DNA of 54,614 bases from an uncultured Acetatifactor sp. (GCA_910585665.1 CAJUFI010000026.1:1-54614), one strand, 5' to 3'. Positions 17,177 to 25,523 are shown, counted from the first letter of the stretch. Program-made: numbers and translations. The notes: generated by a model from the letters alone, not told the origin.

Positions 17177-17467
17177 TCACCTCTTGATCTTCCCTTTGAT
17201 CTTGTCCATGGAGTCTACGAATACCAGTATCTCCGCCACTACCTCGTACAATTCCGGCGGTATCATGTCCCCGATGTCCAGCCGAGACAAAGTGTCCGCC
17301 AGCTTGTCGTCCTGGTGGACCGGCACATCGTTCTCTTTGGCCTTTTCGATGATTTTCTCCGCAAGGATGCCCCGGCCGCTGGCTATGACCCTGGGCGCTT
17401 CATCGGAAGGATCGTACTCCAGGGCGATTGCCTGCTTTAGTTTTTCCTCTTTCTTATTTCCATCCAT
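17177..17467 (-). CDS. FlhB C-terminal-domain-like protein (EscU/YscU switch family)
   Basis: About 96 residues matching only the cytoplasmic switch domain of FlhB/EscU (AIALEYDPSDEAPRVIASGRG..AEKIIEKAKENDVPVHQDDKLADTLSRLDIGDMIPPELYEVVAEILVFV). There are no membrane helices. The autocleavage motif NPTH is replaced by DPSD, so it is the FlhX/YlqH type. The start at 17467 is preceded by a strong GGGGGAGGGG; the frame opens 8 codons earlier. It lies between the FliK-like gene and yraN, as in Bacillus, and no flagellar operon is nearby. Confidence 0.9.
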   Translation of the reverse strand: MDGNKKEEKLKQAIALEYDPSDEAPRVIASGRGILAEKIIEKAKENDVPVHQDDKLADTLSRLDIGDMIPPELYEVVAEILVFVDSMDKIKGKIKR

Positions 17468-17512
17468 ATGCCGTCCCCTCCCCCATTCCATGGCAGTCCG
17501 CGCCGCCGATGG

Positions 17513-19357
17513 TCAGGTGCGCACATCGAAGGCGTATCTGGTCATCACAACGCCTTTTTCCTGCCGTAAGATAGGCTCCAGGCCGCCCTTTGTGGCCTCG
17601 TCCTTCGCTTCCTCCCTGACGGCCATGTCATAGCTGCAGTCGTAGCCCCGTTTCTTCAGCCGCTCTGTCAGGATATCCATGTGGGATGCCATGAAATCAA
17701 TCATCTCATCGTCCCGCAGATAGAATTTGGTGCTCACTTTCGTATTCTGCATGGCCACGTAGACGTCCACAGGCCCCAGATGCGCCATGTCCAGGTGCAA
17801 AAGGGCGCTGACGTTCCCGTCCTTGCCGGCCAGGTTCTTTTTGTTGCTGTAGACGTAGAGGTCTCCGTGGGCGTCCCGCTGCTGCAGCCGCAGGGGCAGC
17901 TGCACATAGGCGTACATCTGGTTGAGCTGCTGTAGAAAATCCACGTTCTGGGACATGGAAGAGACCGCCCGGAAGGCGGTGCTTTCCGTCTGTCCGGCGT
18001 TCTCCAGCGCCTGTGTCAGCCCCTTGAGCTGTCGGTTCAGCCTGTTGTACAGTTCCTCCACCCTGCCGGGTTCCGCCACCTCCCGGGGATCCAGCGTCCA
18101 GCCGTTCCGCAGCGTCCCCGTCAGGAGCGCCTTGAAGTTCCCTCCGGAAAACAGCTTCCCCAAGGCACGCATGGCACCGGAGGAAGTCCGGGAGGCCTCC
18201 GCCAGCATGCTGATATCCGTGAAAAGCTGCGCCGTTCCCGTCTGTCCCTGGGCAAACTGCTGGATTCTTGCGGCCACATCGGAAGCTTCCTGAGGCGGCA
18301 GGCGCAGATTGTCCAACAGGCTCAGCAGTTCCCGGGCCACCGCCGCCCGCAGGCTGTCTCCCGCGGCCTGTGCCGCCTGGCCTGTCTGGGCAGCCTGAAT
18401 CTGGGAAGAATCCTGCGCCTCCCCGGCCGCCGCTGTCCCCTGGGCCAGGCCCCCATCCTCCAGTAAGCCAAAGCCCCTGGCGGATTCCGGGCCGTAGGCC
18501 GCGCCGGCATCTCCCGCGGCGTTCGAACCGCCCCCTTGCAGCGCTTCCGATTCCAGCGCCTCCCCCACTATGTCCGACAGCACGATGACCTGCCCCTGGG
18601 CAGCCTCTCCTCCGGCAGCGGACGCTGTGCCGGGCAGCGGCAGTGCTTCCTCCCCGGAGGGCAGATTCCCGATTTCTCCCCGCACCAGCTGCAGCACTTC
18701 CTGGTACAGCCGCACCGCGCCGGCCATATCCCCCTGGTCCATCATGGCGTCGAACACTTCCGGCAGCTCTCCCAGTATGGTCTCCATGCCTCCTACCAGC
18801 TGATGGTTCAGATTTCGGTAGGACGCCATCTGGCTCACGTTGGCCTCGTTCACGGGCAGCTGCAGCTTGTGGAGATTGATGATGTCGGAGACCGTCCCCT
18901 GGGGGAAGCTGTTGATCTCCCTGAAAATCTGCTGCAGTGTGCTTTTGTTGACAGGCATCCCCGCCGCCATCAGCTGCTCCGTCATGTCCACCGATGTACG
19001 GTTCACGGGAAGCCCCGCCATGTCCAGCGCCTTCAGCACGTTCACGTCCGTGGACACATTGGTGAACAGGGGGCTCAGAGTCAGGGCGCTTCCGTTGTTC
19101 TTGACCTCGAAGGTCATGTTTTTCCCGATTTCGATGTTCAGGTTGCGGTCCACCCTGGCGTTCAGCACCATGTCCTCGGAGAGGCGAATCTGCACTTCGT
19201 TGCCGTTCCTGGATATGATTTCGCCGCTGATGGTCTGTCCCGGCACAAGGGAACGAATCTGGCGGCTCATCTGCTCCGCCTGGGCAGGCGTTGGCTGGGA
19301 GCCCCGGACCGGCGCGTCCGCGCGGGCTTCCCCTGAAAACAGCTGTGTCAGTTTCAT
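17513..19357 (-). CDS. FliK-like (hook-length-control-related) protein
   Basis: A 614-residue protein. The N-terminal part (about 35-110) is an OB-like segment (GQTISGEIISRNGNEVQIRL). The centre (about 240-340) is low-complexity, rich in Ala, Gly and Gln. The C-terminal about 110 residues (LPLRLQQRDAHGDLYVYSNK..VDVYVAMQNTKVSTKFYLRDDE) resemble the Flg_hook domain of FliK. It pairs with the FlhB-like gene 45 nt downstream, the classical FliK-FlhB substrate-switch partnership, but in a housekeeping neighbourhood. B. subtilis has a comparable uncharacterised pair beside rnhB. Function unknown; Flg_hook assignment is moderately confident. Confidence 0.75.
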   Translation of the reverse strand: MKLTQLFSGEARADAPVRGSQPTPAQAEQMSRQIRSLVPGQTISGEIISRNGNEVQIRLSEDMVLNARVDRNLNIEIGKNMTFEVKNNGSALTLSPLFTNVSTDVNVLKALDMAGLPVNRTSVDMTEQLMAAGMPVNKSTLQQIFREINSFPQGTVSDIINLHKLQLPVNEANVSQMASYRNLNHQLVGGMETILGELPEVFDAMMDQGDMAGAVRLYQEVLQLVRGEIGNLPSGEEALPLPGTASAAGGEAAQGQVIVLSDIVGEALESEALQGGGSNAAGDAGAAYGPESARGFGLLEDGGLAQGTAAAGEAQDSSQIQAAQTGQAAQAAGDSLRAAVARELLSLLDNLRLPPQEASDVAARIQQFAQGQTGTAQLFTDISMLAEASRTSSGAMRALGKLFSGGNFKALLTGTLRNGWTLDPREVAEPGRVEELYNRLNRQLKGLTQALENAGQTESTAFRAVSSMSQNVDFLQQLNQMYAYVQLPLRLQQRDAHGDLYVYSNKKNLAGKDGNVSALLHLDMAHLGPVDVYVAMQNTKVSTKFYLRDDEMIDFMASHMDILTERLKKRGYDCSYDMAVREEAKDEATKGGLEPILRQEKGVVMTRYAFDVRT

Positions 19358-19402
19358 CTTCGTTCTCCTTTCTATTCCAGTTCCGCATATGCTGTTTTTT
19401 GT

Positions 19403-20164
19403 CTATTTGTCAACGAAATTCCCGATGAAGCTTCTGCGGTGTATGGGGGTGGGGCCGTGTTCTTTCAGGGCTTCTATATGGACTGCGCTCCCGTAGCCCT
19501 TGTTGCCGCCGAAGCCATACTCCGGGTAGAGGGCATCATACTCCTGCATCAGCCTGTCTCTGGTTACCTTGGCGATGATGCTTGCGGCGCCGATGGTAAT
19601 GCTCTTCGCGTCCCCCTTGATGATCGGCACCTGGGGAATGGATACCCCCGGAATCGTCACCGCGTCATTCAGCAGAATGTCCGGCCTGACCTTCAAGCCC
19701 GCGATGGCCTCCCGCATGGCCTCGTAGGTGGCCTGTAGGATGTTGATCTCGTCTATTCGGGCGGGAGAGGCATAGCCCACCGCGCAGGAGACGGCCTGCT
19801 CCATGATGATGTCATAAAGCTCCTCTCTCTTTTTTTCGGACAGTTGCTTCGAATCATTTATATATAGGATGCGGCAATCCCTTGGAAGAATCACGGCTCC
19901 TGCCACCACCGGACCGGCCAGGGGCCCTCTGCCCACTTCGTCTATCCCGCAGATGAATTCATGCTGCCCGTACTGCTCCTCATACGCCCGCATGCCCTCG
20001 ATGCGCTGTCTCTCCTTCTTCAGCTCCTCAAGCCTCCTGGCTGCTGTCTGGGCCAGCTTCCGCACGCCCGCGCGGCCGTCCTCGGAATATTCCTTTATAA
20101 ATTCAGGCAGCTCCTCTATGGACGCTGCCTGAAGAATAGCCTTTATCTCACTGGTACTTTTCAT
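19403..20164 (-). CDS. rnhB: Ribonuclease HII
   Basis: It degrades the RNA strand of RNA-DNA hybrids and starts excision of misincorporated ribonucleotides. The catalytic core begins GIDEVGRGPLAGPVVAGAV with Asp75-Glu76; NDSKQLSEKKREEL and the C-terminal GYGSAVHIEALKEHGP are also present. A helical extension of about 65 residues precedes the core, as in other Firmicutes. The gene order rplS-rbgA-rnhB is retained, with signal peptidase genes interleaved. Confidence 0.96.
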   Translation of the reverse strand: MKSTSEIKAILQAASIEELPEFIKEYSEDGRAGVRKLAQTAARRLEELKKERQRIEGMRAYEEQYGQHEFICGIDEVGRGPLAGPVVAGAVILPRDCRILYINDSKQLSEKKREELYDIIMEQAVSCAVGYASPARIDEINILQATYEAMREAIAGLKVRPDILLNDAVTIPGVSIPQVPIIKGDAKSITIGAASIIAKVTRDRLMQEYDALYPEYGFGGNKGYGSAVHIEALKEHGPTPIHRRSFIGNFVDK

Positions 20165-20234
20165 CCTGACCTCTCTCGCCTTCGCTCTGCTTACCTTTGC
20201 TTACCTTTTGCGCCGAATCCTGTCCGCGGAACCG

Positions 20235-20780
20235 CTACTGATGCCTCAGGACCCCTATCTTGGACAGAGGCCAGATTCGTACCCAGGCCCTGCCGATGAT
20301 ATCCTCCCGGCTGATATTGCCCACCACTTCCGTGCGGCTGTCAGTGCTGTTGTTACGGTTGTCCCCCATGACGAAATATTCGTCTTCGCCCAGAAGGATA
20401 GGATTTGACGCAATCCCGATATGCTCTGGCTGGATGATCTCCCTGCCGTAGCTTTCCTCCAGCAGCTCTCCGTTTATGTAGATGGAGCCCTGCTCGTCAA
20501 TTTGGACGATTTCCCCCGGAAGCCCGATGATCCTCTTGATGTAATATGTATTCTCCTGATACTTGAACGGGAACACTATGATATCGAATCTCTTGGGTTC
20601 GCTGAACCGATAGGTAATCTTATCCACAATCAGATTGTCCCCGTTGGAGAGCATCGGCTCCATGGAAGAACCGTCCACCTTCGTCCGCTGCCCCACGAAG
20701 GTGATCACCAGCCATGTCACGCACAGCACCCCCAGCAGATACGCCAGCGTGCTTATCGTCTCTTTCATCACTTTGCTCAT
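20235..20780 (-). CDS. lepB: Type I signal peptidase
   Basis: A 181-residue SipS-type signal peptidase that cleaves Sec and Tat signal peptides on the outer membrane face. One N-terminal membrane helix (about 11-30) precedes the catalytic Ser39 (GSSMEPM) and Lys82 (YYIKRIIGLPGE); GDNRNNSTDSR closes the site. Its ATG overlaps the rbgA stop (ATGA), so the two are translationally coupled. A second, different signal peptidase gene lies on the other side of rbgA. Confidence 0.95.
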   Translation of the reverse strand: MSKVMKETISTLAYLLGVLCVTWLVITFVGQRTKVDGSSMEPMLSNGDNLIVDKITYRFSEPKRFDIIVFPFKYQENTYYIKRIIGLPGEIVQIDEQGSIYINGELLEESYGREIIQPEHIGIASNPILLGEDEYFVMGDNRNNSTDSRTEVVGNISREDIIGRAWVRIWPLSKIGVLRHQ

Positions 20781-21652
20781 TGTATCTTCTCCTGTCCTTC
20801 CGCATCCTGCTCCTGCGGCCGTTCCAGCGTCATCCTGCCCAGACGGCCGCTCCTGAAATCATCCGTCAGCAGATCGGCCGCTTTCTTCAAATCAAGGGCT
20901 TCCCCTTTCAAAAGGCACCGCCTGACGCGCGCTATCTCCCCAAGCGTCCCGGCGGAACTGTCCGCCCAGGAAATCCCGTAACGCTGCTCCACCGCATCGG
21001 GATACAGCAACCTCAGGCGTTCCAGCAGATCGCTGGCAAGCTCCTCCATGATGATGATTTCGTCATTCATAGAGCCGATGAACGCAAGATGCATCCCCAC
21101 CTGCTCATCCTCGAATTTCGGCCACAGGATGCCCGGCGTGTCCAGAAGCTCCAGATCCTTGTTCAGCCGGATCCATTGTTTCCCCTTCGTGACCCCGGGC
21201 TTATTGCCTGTCTTCGTGCAGGCCTTGCCCGCAAAGGAATTGATGAACGTGGACTTGCCCACGTTGGGGATGCCCACCACCATGGCCCTGACCGGGCGGT
21301 TGACGATTCCCCGCTTCCTGTCCCTGGCTATTTTCTCCGCGCAGGCTTTCTGCACCAGGCTGTTGATGGCCTTGATGCCGGAACCGGACTTGGAATTGAC
21401 TTCCAGGGCAAAAGCCCCCTGGGCTTCAAAATATTCCATCCACCTCCGGTTCCAGGACGCATCGGCCAAATCCGACTTGTTCAAAAGCACGATTCTGGAC
21501 TTGCCCTTCCCCAGCTCGTCGATATCCGGATTGCGGCTGGCGACGGGCACCCTGGCGTCCACCAGTTCTATGATCAAATCAATCAGTTTTATGTTTTCCT
21601 GCATCATACGCCTGGCTTTCGTCATATGACCAGGATACCATTGATAATTCAT
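20777..21652 (-). CDS. rbgA: Ribosome biogenesis GTPase RbgA (YlqF)
   Basis: A circularly permuted GTPase for late 50S assembly. The G motifs appear in the order G4 NKSDLAD, then G1 GIPNVGKSTFIN, then G3 DTPGILWP, which defines the YlqF/RbgA family. The start MNYQWYPGHMTKA is typical. 291 residues, normal. It sits between two signal peptidase genes, with a 4-nt overlap with the downstream one and 1 nt from the upstream one, so all three are surely co-translated. Confidence 0.97.
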   Translation of the reverse strand: MNYQWYPGHMTKARRMMQENIKLIDLIIELVDARVPVASRNPDIDELGKGKSRIVLLNKSDLADASWNRRWMEYFEAQGAFALEVNSKSGSGIKAINSLVQKACAEKIARDRKRGIVNRPVRAMVVGIPNVGKSTFINSFAGKACTKTGNKPGVTKGKQWIRLNKDLELLDTPGILWPKFEDEQVGMHLAFIGSMNDEIIIMEELASDLLERLRLLYPDAVEQRYGISWADSSAGTLGEIARVRRCLLKGEALDLKKAADLLTDDFRSGRLGRMTLERPQEQDAEGQEKIQ

Positions 21653-21653
21653 C

Positions 21654-22232
21654 CTACTTCACGAATCCCATGCCCTCCTCCTGATACGGGGCACGGAACC
21701 ATACCTTTCCTATAATGTCGGTCTCCTTCACCGGGCCTACGTTGGCCGACCGGCTGTCCTCGCTGTTGCCGGGATTGTCCCCGATGCAGAAATATTCGCC
21801 GTTCTCCAGCGTGAACTCGTTGGCGGCTATCCCTGCGTCCACCAGCTTCTCCGTCACCCAGGGGCTCTCCTCCCCGTTCACGTACAGAATCCCGCCGCTT
21901 ATCAGCACGCGGTCCCCCGGTACCGCCGTCACCCGCTTCACATAGTAATGGGCATTCTCATTGCCGTTGGGGAGGAATACTATCACATCCCCCGCCTTCG
22001 GGGAAGAAATCAGATACACAAACGAATTGATAAAAATCTGCTGTCCATTGTACAGCGTAGGCTCCATGGACACGCCCACCACGCTGGTGGACATCCCCAG
22101 GAAAACATTCAGGACCACCGCTATGAAGATGGCGGCCATGATGCCGAACAGCCAGGTGAAGACCTCCCGGACGTGGGCCGTGCTGATTGTCTTTTTCCGT
22201 TTATAAAAGCTGAGACCTCTGTTTTTCGCCAT
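21654..22232 (-). CDS. lepB: Type I signal peptidase (second copy)
   Basis: A 192-residue signal peptidase with a basic N-terminus, one membrane helix (about 26-45), catalytic Ser55 (GVSMEPTL), Lys99 (YYVKRVTAVPGD) and the GDNPGNSEDSR box. It is clearly diverged from the copy at 20235, so this is not a recent duplication; the two may differ in substrates. The frame can be read from a GTG at 22250; the ATG at 22232 with GGGA 8 nt upstream is preferred, though its ribosome binding site is weak. It lies 61 nt downstream of the rplS terminator-like hairpin region. Confidence 0.93.
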   Translation of the reverse strand: MAKNRGLSFYKRKKTISTAHVREVFTWLFGIMAAIFIAVVLNVFLGMSTSVVGVSMEPTLYNGQQIFINSFVYLISSPKAGDVIVFLPNGNENAHYYVKRVTAVPGDRVLISGGILYVNGEESPWVTEKLVDAGIAANEFTLENGEYFCIGDNPGNSEDSRSANVGPVKETDIIGKVWFRAPYQEEGMGFVK

Positions 22233-22273
22233 ATTGCCATTCCCAATCACACAACAGAAAGCATGTCATGAAG

Positions 22274-22305
22274 AAAAGGACAACTACACAAGTAATTGCC
22301 CTTTT
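22274..22305 (-). terminator. Weak terminator-like hairpin after rplS
   Basis: The stem AAAAGG-CAA-TAC / GTA-TTG-CCTTTT has two mismatches and an ACAA loop, and is followed on the minus strand by CTTC. It lies 6 nt beyond the rplS stop. It is partial at best, because lepB, rbgA and the genes after them continue on the same strand without another clear promoter. Confidence 0.4.
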
Positions 22306-22311
22306 GTCTGC

Positions 22312-22659
22312 TTACTTTACGGCTTCTTTTACCTTTGCCTTCTTGCCGACACGGCCTCTCAGATAATTCAGCTTCGCGCGTCTGACTTTACCCTTTCTGA
22401 CCACTTCGATTTTTTCCACATTGGGAGAATGTACCGGCCAGGTCTTCTCAACGCCGATGCCGTTGGATGACTTCCTGACAGTGAATGTCTCGCGGCTGCT
22501 TCCACCCTGACGCTTCAGAACGATGCCCTCGAATACCTGAATCCTTTCGCGGTTGCCCTCTTTGATCTTGCCGTATACCCTTACGGTATCGCCTACATTG
22601 AAGTCGTCAACCTGGCTTTTCAACTGCTCCGCTTCGATTTCTCTGATGATGTCACTCAT
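22312..22659 (-). CDS. rplS: 50S ribosomal protein L19
   Basis: This 115-residue protein matches L19 throughout (FNVGDTVRVYGKIKEGNRERIQVFEGIVLKRQG, then FTVRKSSNGIGVEKTWPVHSP). L19 sits at the 30S-50S interface. AAAGGAGG just before the ATG is a very strong ribosome binding site. It follows trmD as in most Firmicutes but has its own promoter and a leader of about 115 nt. Confidence 0.98.
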   Translation of the reverse strand: MSDIIREIEAEQLKSQVDDFNVGDTVRVYGKIKEGNRERIQVFEGIVLKRQGGSSRETFTVRKSSNGIGVEKTWPVHSPNVEKIEVVRKGKVRRAKLNYLRGRVGKKAKVKEAVK

Positions 22660-22662
22660 AAT

Positions 22663-22809
22663 GAGCCTCCTTTTTCAACCGGATGTTCTTAATACCTTTC
22701 GGAATCCGGCTTTGGGATTCCGCGGAACCTTCTGATGATTCCATGGTAGCAGAGGACCATCTCCTTTTCACAACATTAAAATTTTAGCACGATCATATAG
22801 TATTTGCAA
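22663..22809 (-). promoter_or_regulatory. rplS promoter and structured leader
   Basis: On the minus strand TTGCAA (22804-22809) is 17 bp from TAAAAT (22781-22786), preceded by TGC (extended -10). The promoter overlaps the end of trmD. The leader can form ATGGT/ACCAT and GGAATCC/GGATTCC hairpins. Firmicute rplS genes often have an autoregulatory L19 leader; a match to that specific Rfam model is inferred, not tested. Confidence 0.6.
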
Positions 22810-24220
22810 GCACTTTTTCCAGCCACCAGAAAGATTTTTCGGCCTTGTAAAAGCCCAGCTTCTCCTGCAGCCTCTCCGAGGCGGCATTGCCCGCCTCCAC
22901 ATGCCCGTAGGGAACCCAGCCGCGCTCCAGCATGCGGTTCACCACATAGGCCTCCAGCGACGCCGCGATGCCCCTGCCGCGGAAGGGCTCCTCCACGTAG
23001 AGCATTCCCAGGCTCCCCTCGTCATGGATTCCCGCGAAGCCCACCTGCCTGCCCTCCAGAAAGGCTCCGTACATGGCCCCTGCCCGGATTCGCTCCCGGA
23101 CATAGCCGCAGTCCACGCCGGGGCCTCTCCCTTCATCGCAATACCATTTGCACACATACGGCAAATCGTCCTCCGAGAGCTGCCTGATTTCCTTATGCTT
23201 CACCGGCAGCGTCTCCCTCCTGGTGTACAGCACCTGACGGAACTCGCCGGATACCCGGTACTGCCTTCCGGTCAGGATGTCCCGCAGGAAAGCCTCCGAC
23301 ACGAGGGCCATCCGGGCATCTGCGGGCAGCATGTCCGCCATCTTTTCGCCTGTCTCCCCGTCCAGGGCGGTCATCATGCAGATTCCGCAGCCTCTGTCAT
23401 ACAACAGCACCGCCGTCTCCCGTTCCCGGCGGGCCTCATAGAGAATCTCTGCCCGCCCTCTGGCAAGGCTCTCCATCATGTGGATATGATTGCGCTTCTC
23501 CCCGGAAAGCCTCCGGATCAGACGCTGCTTCTCTTCATATCTGGCGTACAGGTCGGGGCGGCGCGCGGCAGTCCGCTGCCTGGACTGCTCCAGCCTCCAG
23601 GCGGCGATTTTGCTGTGATTGCCAGACAACAGCACCTCCGGCACCCGCACCCCCTGCCATATCTCAGGCCGGGAATACTGGGGGTATTCCAGCAGATTGT
23701 TGTGGAAGCTCTCCTCTTCGGCGGACTCGCCATTGCCCAGCACGCCGGGAATCAGCCGGGCGATAGCGTCAATCATCACCATGGCCGCCAGCTCCCCGCC
23801 CGTCAGCACATAGTCCCCTATGGACACCTGATCCGTGACGACACGCTCCAGCACCCGCTCGTCAATGCCCTCATAATGGCCGCACAGGAACACCAGCTCT
23901 TCCTCTCTGGCAAAATCCGCCGCCATGTCCTGGGTAAATGGCCTGCCCTGTGGGGTCAGATAAATCGTCCTGACCCGCCGATCCCCCGCCACAGCCCTGT
24001 AGGCATCATAGACCGGCTGGGCCTGCATCAGCATCCCCGCCCCTCCTCCATAGGGATAATCGTCCACCTTTCCATGCCTGTCCAGGGTATAGTCCCTGAT
24101 GTCCACAGCGTTCAGGGAGATGACGCCTTTCTCCACCGCTCTGCCTATGACGCTGGGTGCGAGCCCCTGGAGTATCATCTCCGGGAATAAAGTCAATATA
24201 TGAAATTTCGTCATGTCCAT
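22793..24220 (-). CDS. trmD: TrmD tRNA (m1G37) methyltransferase fused to a GNAT acetyltransferase domain
   Basis: Residues 1-240 are a complete TrmD, which methylates G37 of tRNA to prevent frameshifting: FHILTLFPEM, YGGGAGMLM, the knot segment LCGHYEGIDERV and YVLTGGELAAMVMIDAIARL. The frame then continues without a stop into about 225 residues (249-475) that look like a two-part GNAT protein with an acetyl-CoA loop EPFRGRGIAASL (411-422) and the ending AASERLQEKLGFYKAEKSFWWLEK. Normal TrmD ends near residue 240-250. The rimM stop and trmD start share one base (TAATG). Whether the acetyltransferase part acts on RNA, ribosomal protein or a small molecule is unknown. Confidence 0.93.
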   Translation of the reverse strand: MDMTKFHILTLFPEMILQGLAPSVIGRAVEKGVISLNAVDIRDYTLDRHGKVDDYPYGGGAGMLMQAQPVYDAYRAVAGDRRVRTIYLTPQGRPFTQDMAADFAREEELVFLCGHYEGIDERVLERVVTDQVSIGDYVLTGGELAAMVMIDAIARLIPGVLGNGESAEEESFHNNLLEYPQYSRPEIWQGVRVPEVLLSGNHSKIAAWRLEQSRQRTAARRPDLYARYEEKQRLIRRLSGEKRNHIHMMESLARGRAEILYEARRERETAVLLYDRGCGICMMTALDGETGEKMADMLPADARMALVSEAFLRDILTGRQYRVSGEFRQVLYTRRETLPVKHKEIRQLSEDDLPYVCKWYCDEGRGPGVDCGYVRERIRAGAMYGAFLEGRQVGFAGIHDEGSLGMLYVEEPFRGRGIAASLEAYVVNRMLERGWVPYGHVEAGNAASERLQEKLGFYKAEKSFWWLEKVLANTI

Positions 24221-24762
24221 TACGCTTTATCCAACAATCCTTCCAGTATATGCACCCTGACGAATCCGGCCTCCACGTCCACCTCCAGCACACATTGCTT
24301 GATGGCCGGCAGGAGCAGTTCCCTGCCGTCGGTCATTTCGATCACGTACACATCGTTGGCCCCGGTCTCCATCACGTCTTTCAGGGTGCCGATTTCCGCG
24401 CCGTCCTCATCCCGCACCGCCAGTCCGATCAGATCAGCCACGAAATACTCGTCCCGCCCCAGGCGCACTGCATCGCTCCTGGGCACCATAAGGGAAGCTT
24501 TTCGGTACCGCTGCGCTTCCTCGATGCTGTCGATTCCCTTGAACTTCAGGATGGCGAACTGCTTGAAGAACTTTACGCTTTCGATTTCAAGAACCGGGTC
24601 CGCGCTTTGCACTCCTTCCCTGGAATGCACTTTTTCCATGGCCAGCGTCACTTTCTTCAGGCGCTTGAAGCGCCTGACGTCATCCGTGGTGGGATACACC
24701 TTCACTTCCCCCTTCAGGCCGTGGGTGGAAGCAATGATTCCCACTTTAAAAAAATCCTCCAT
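24220..24762 (-). CDS. rimM: 16S rRNA processing factor RimM
   Basis: A 180-residue 30S-maturation factor binding S19. N-terminal RimM domain (FKVGIIASTHGLKGEVKVYPTTDD) and C-terminal PRC-like barrel (DEYFVADLIGLAVRDEDG..NDVYVIEM) are visible. Between them, residues about 42-55 (MEKVHSREGVQSAD) form an insertion relative to the usual RimM sequence, and its DNA matches 22 of 24 nt of repeat array 2. The frame opens to 24876, but the ATG at 24762 has AGGGAG 7 nt upstream and matches the family start. It is coupled to trmD by TAATG. Confidence 0.95.
   Translation of the reverse strand: MEDFFKVGIIASTHGLKGEVKVYPTTDDVRRFKRLKKVTLAMEKVHSREGVQSADPVLEIESVKFFKQFAILKFKGIDSIEEAQRYRKASLMVPRSDAVRLGRDEYFVADLIGLAVRDEDGAEIGTLKDVMETGANDVYVIEMTDGRELLLPAIKQCVLEVDVEAGFVRVHILEGLLDKA
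24616..24639. repeat. In-frame copy of the 19-bp repeat inside rimM
   Basis: The 24 nt here match positions 15677-15700 of array 2 at 22 sites, including a continuous 15-nt identity TTCCCTGGAATGCAC and the beginning of the next unit, TTCCAT. The copy encodes the extra RimM residues MEKVHSRE. Confidence 0.75.
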
Positions 24763-24999
24763 ACGTTTCTCCCTGCCCGGCTGTCCAGCCTCTCTCCATA
24801 TAGCCGCCTGCAGCAGCCCCTGGGGACACCGTGCCAATTGCCAATGATCCGACGCATCTCTGTCCCGGTGTGTCAATGTTCCGGTACGTCAATGTTCCGG
24901 TACGTCAGTTCCCTGTCTCATGACAGAAACAGGGGAGGAACCATCGCCTGGCCCTCCCCTCTCTGGGGAACCTGCGCTCCGTTCTGCTGCACATCCCCT
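24763..24999. other. rimM-khpA intergenic region with a short 16-bp tandem repeat and hairpin
   Basis: The 237-bp gap holds two exact copies of GTCAATGTTCCGGTAC (24872-24887, 24888-24903) and part of a third, then a small nested hairpin (CCCTGT..ACAGGG, around 24910-24936). No reading frame is convincing. It could affect read-through from khpA to rimM. Confidence 0.6.
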
Positions 25000-25251
25000 T
25001 TAAACGATTTCTACATCCACGTTCTTCTTCTCCCGGAAGGACGCCGCCTTTACCACAGAGCGGATTGCCTTCGCAATCTTCCCCTGCTTGCCGATGACCT
25101 TGCCCATGTCTGAGGATGCTACATGGAGCTCAATGACCGTGCCCCTACCCTCTGTCTTCTCCGTCACGGCAACCTCTTCCGGGTTGTCAACCAACGCTTT
25201 TGCAATCACTTCCACTAATTCTTTTGAATGCATTTCTTCCTTCTCATCCAT
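25000..25251 (-). CDS. khpA: KH-domain RNA-binding protein KhpA (YlqC)
   Basis: An 83-residue single KH domain with the RNA-binding loop VIGKQGKIAKAIR. KhpA forms a dimer with KhpB and influences cell division and RNA in Gram-positive bacteria. It lies between rpsP and rimM as expected. The N-terminus MDEKEEMHSK is about 8 residues longer than the usual start (family: MKELVEVIAKALVD); the DNA for this extension (25219-25240) resembles the 19-bp repeat. Confidence 0.93.
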   Translation of the reverse strand: MDEKEEMHSKELVEVIAKALVDNPEEVAVTEKTEGRGTVIELHVASSDMGKVIGKQGKIAKAIRSVVKAASFREKKNVDVEIV

Positions 25252-25277
25252 TATAAGCTACCTCCAAGAGCCAGAAT

Positions 25278-25523
25278 TTACTTCTCGATGCCAGCAATCT
25301 TGAACAGCTTACCTACCGTTTCTGTGGGCTGCGCTCCGTTTGCCAGCCACTTCTTGGCCAACTCCTCATTGATTTTGAAAGTGCTGGGATCCGTGCTGGG
25401 ATCATATGTGCCGATTTCCTCGATGAATCTGCCATCTCTGGGAGAACGGGAATCAGCTACGATGATTCTATAAAAAGGAGCCTTCTTCTGTCCCATTCTT
25501 CTCAATCTGATTTTTACTGCCAT
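25278..25523 (-). CDS. rpsP: 30S ribosomal protein S16
   Basis: This 81-residue protein is a complete S16 (MAVKIRLRRMGQKKAPFYRIIVADSRSPRDGRFIEEIG). It lies 26 nt upstream of khpA, in the conserved ffh-rpsP-khpA-rimM-trmD order. The gap of 175 bp to ffh contains a relic resembling the 19-bp repeat near 25560-25580 and only a weak hairpin. Confidence 0.98.
   Translation of the reverse strand: MAVKIRLRRMGQKKAPFYRIIVADSRSPRDGRFIEEIGTYDPSTDPSTFKINEELAKKWLANGAQPTETVGKLFKIAGIEK

Noticed and set aside
20235..22232. Recent duplication of the signal peptidase gene
   Set aside because: The two proteins differ in most positions outside the catalytic boxes, so they are old paralogues, common in Firmicutes.
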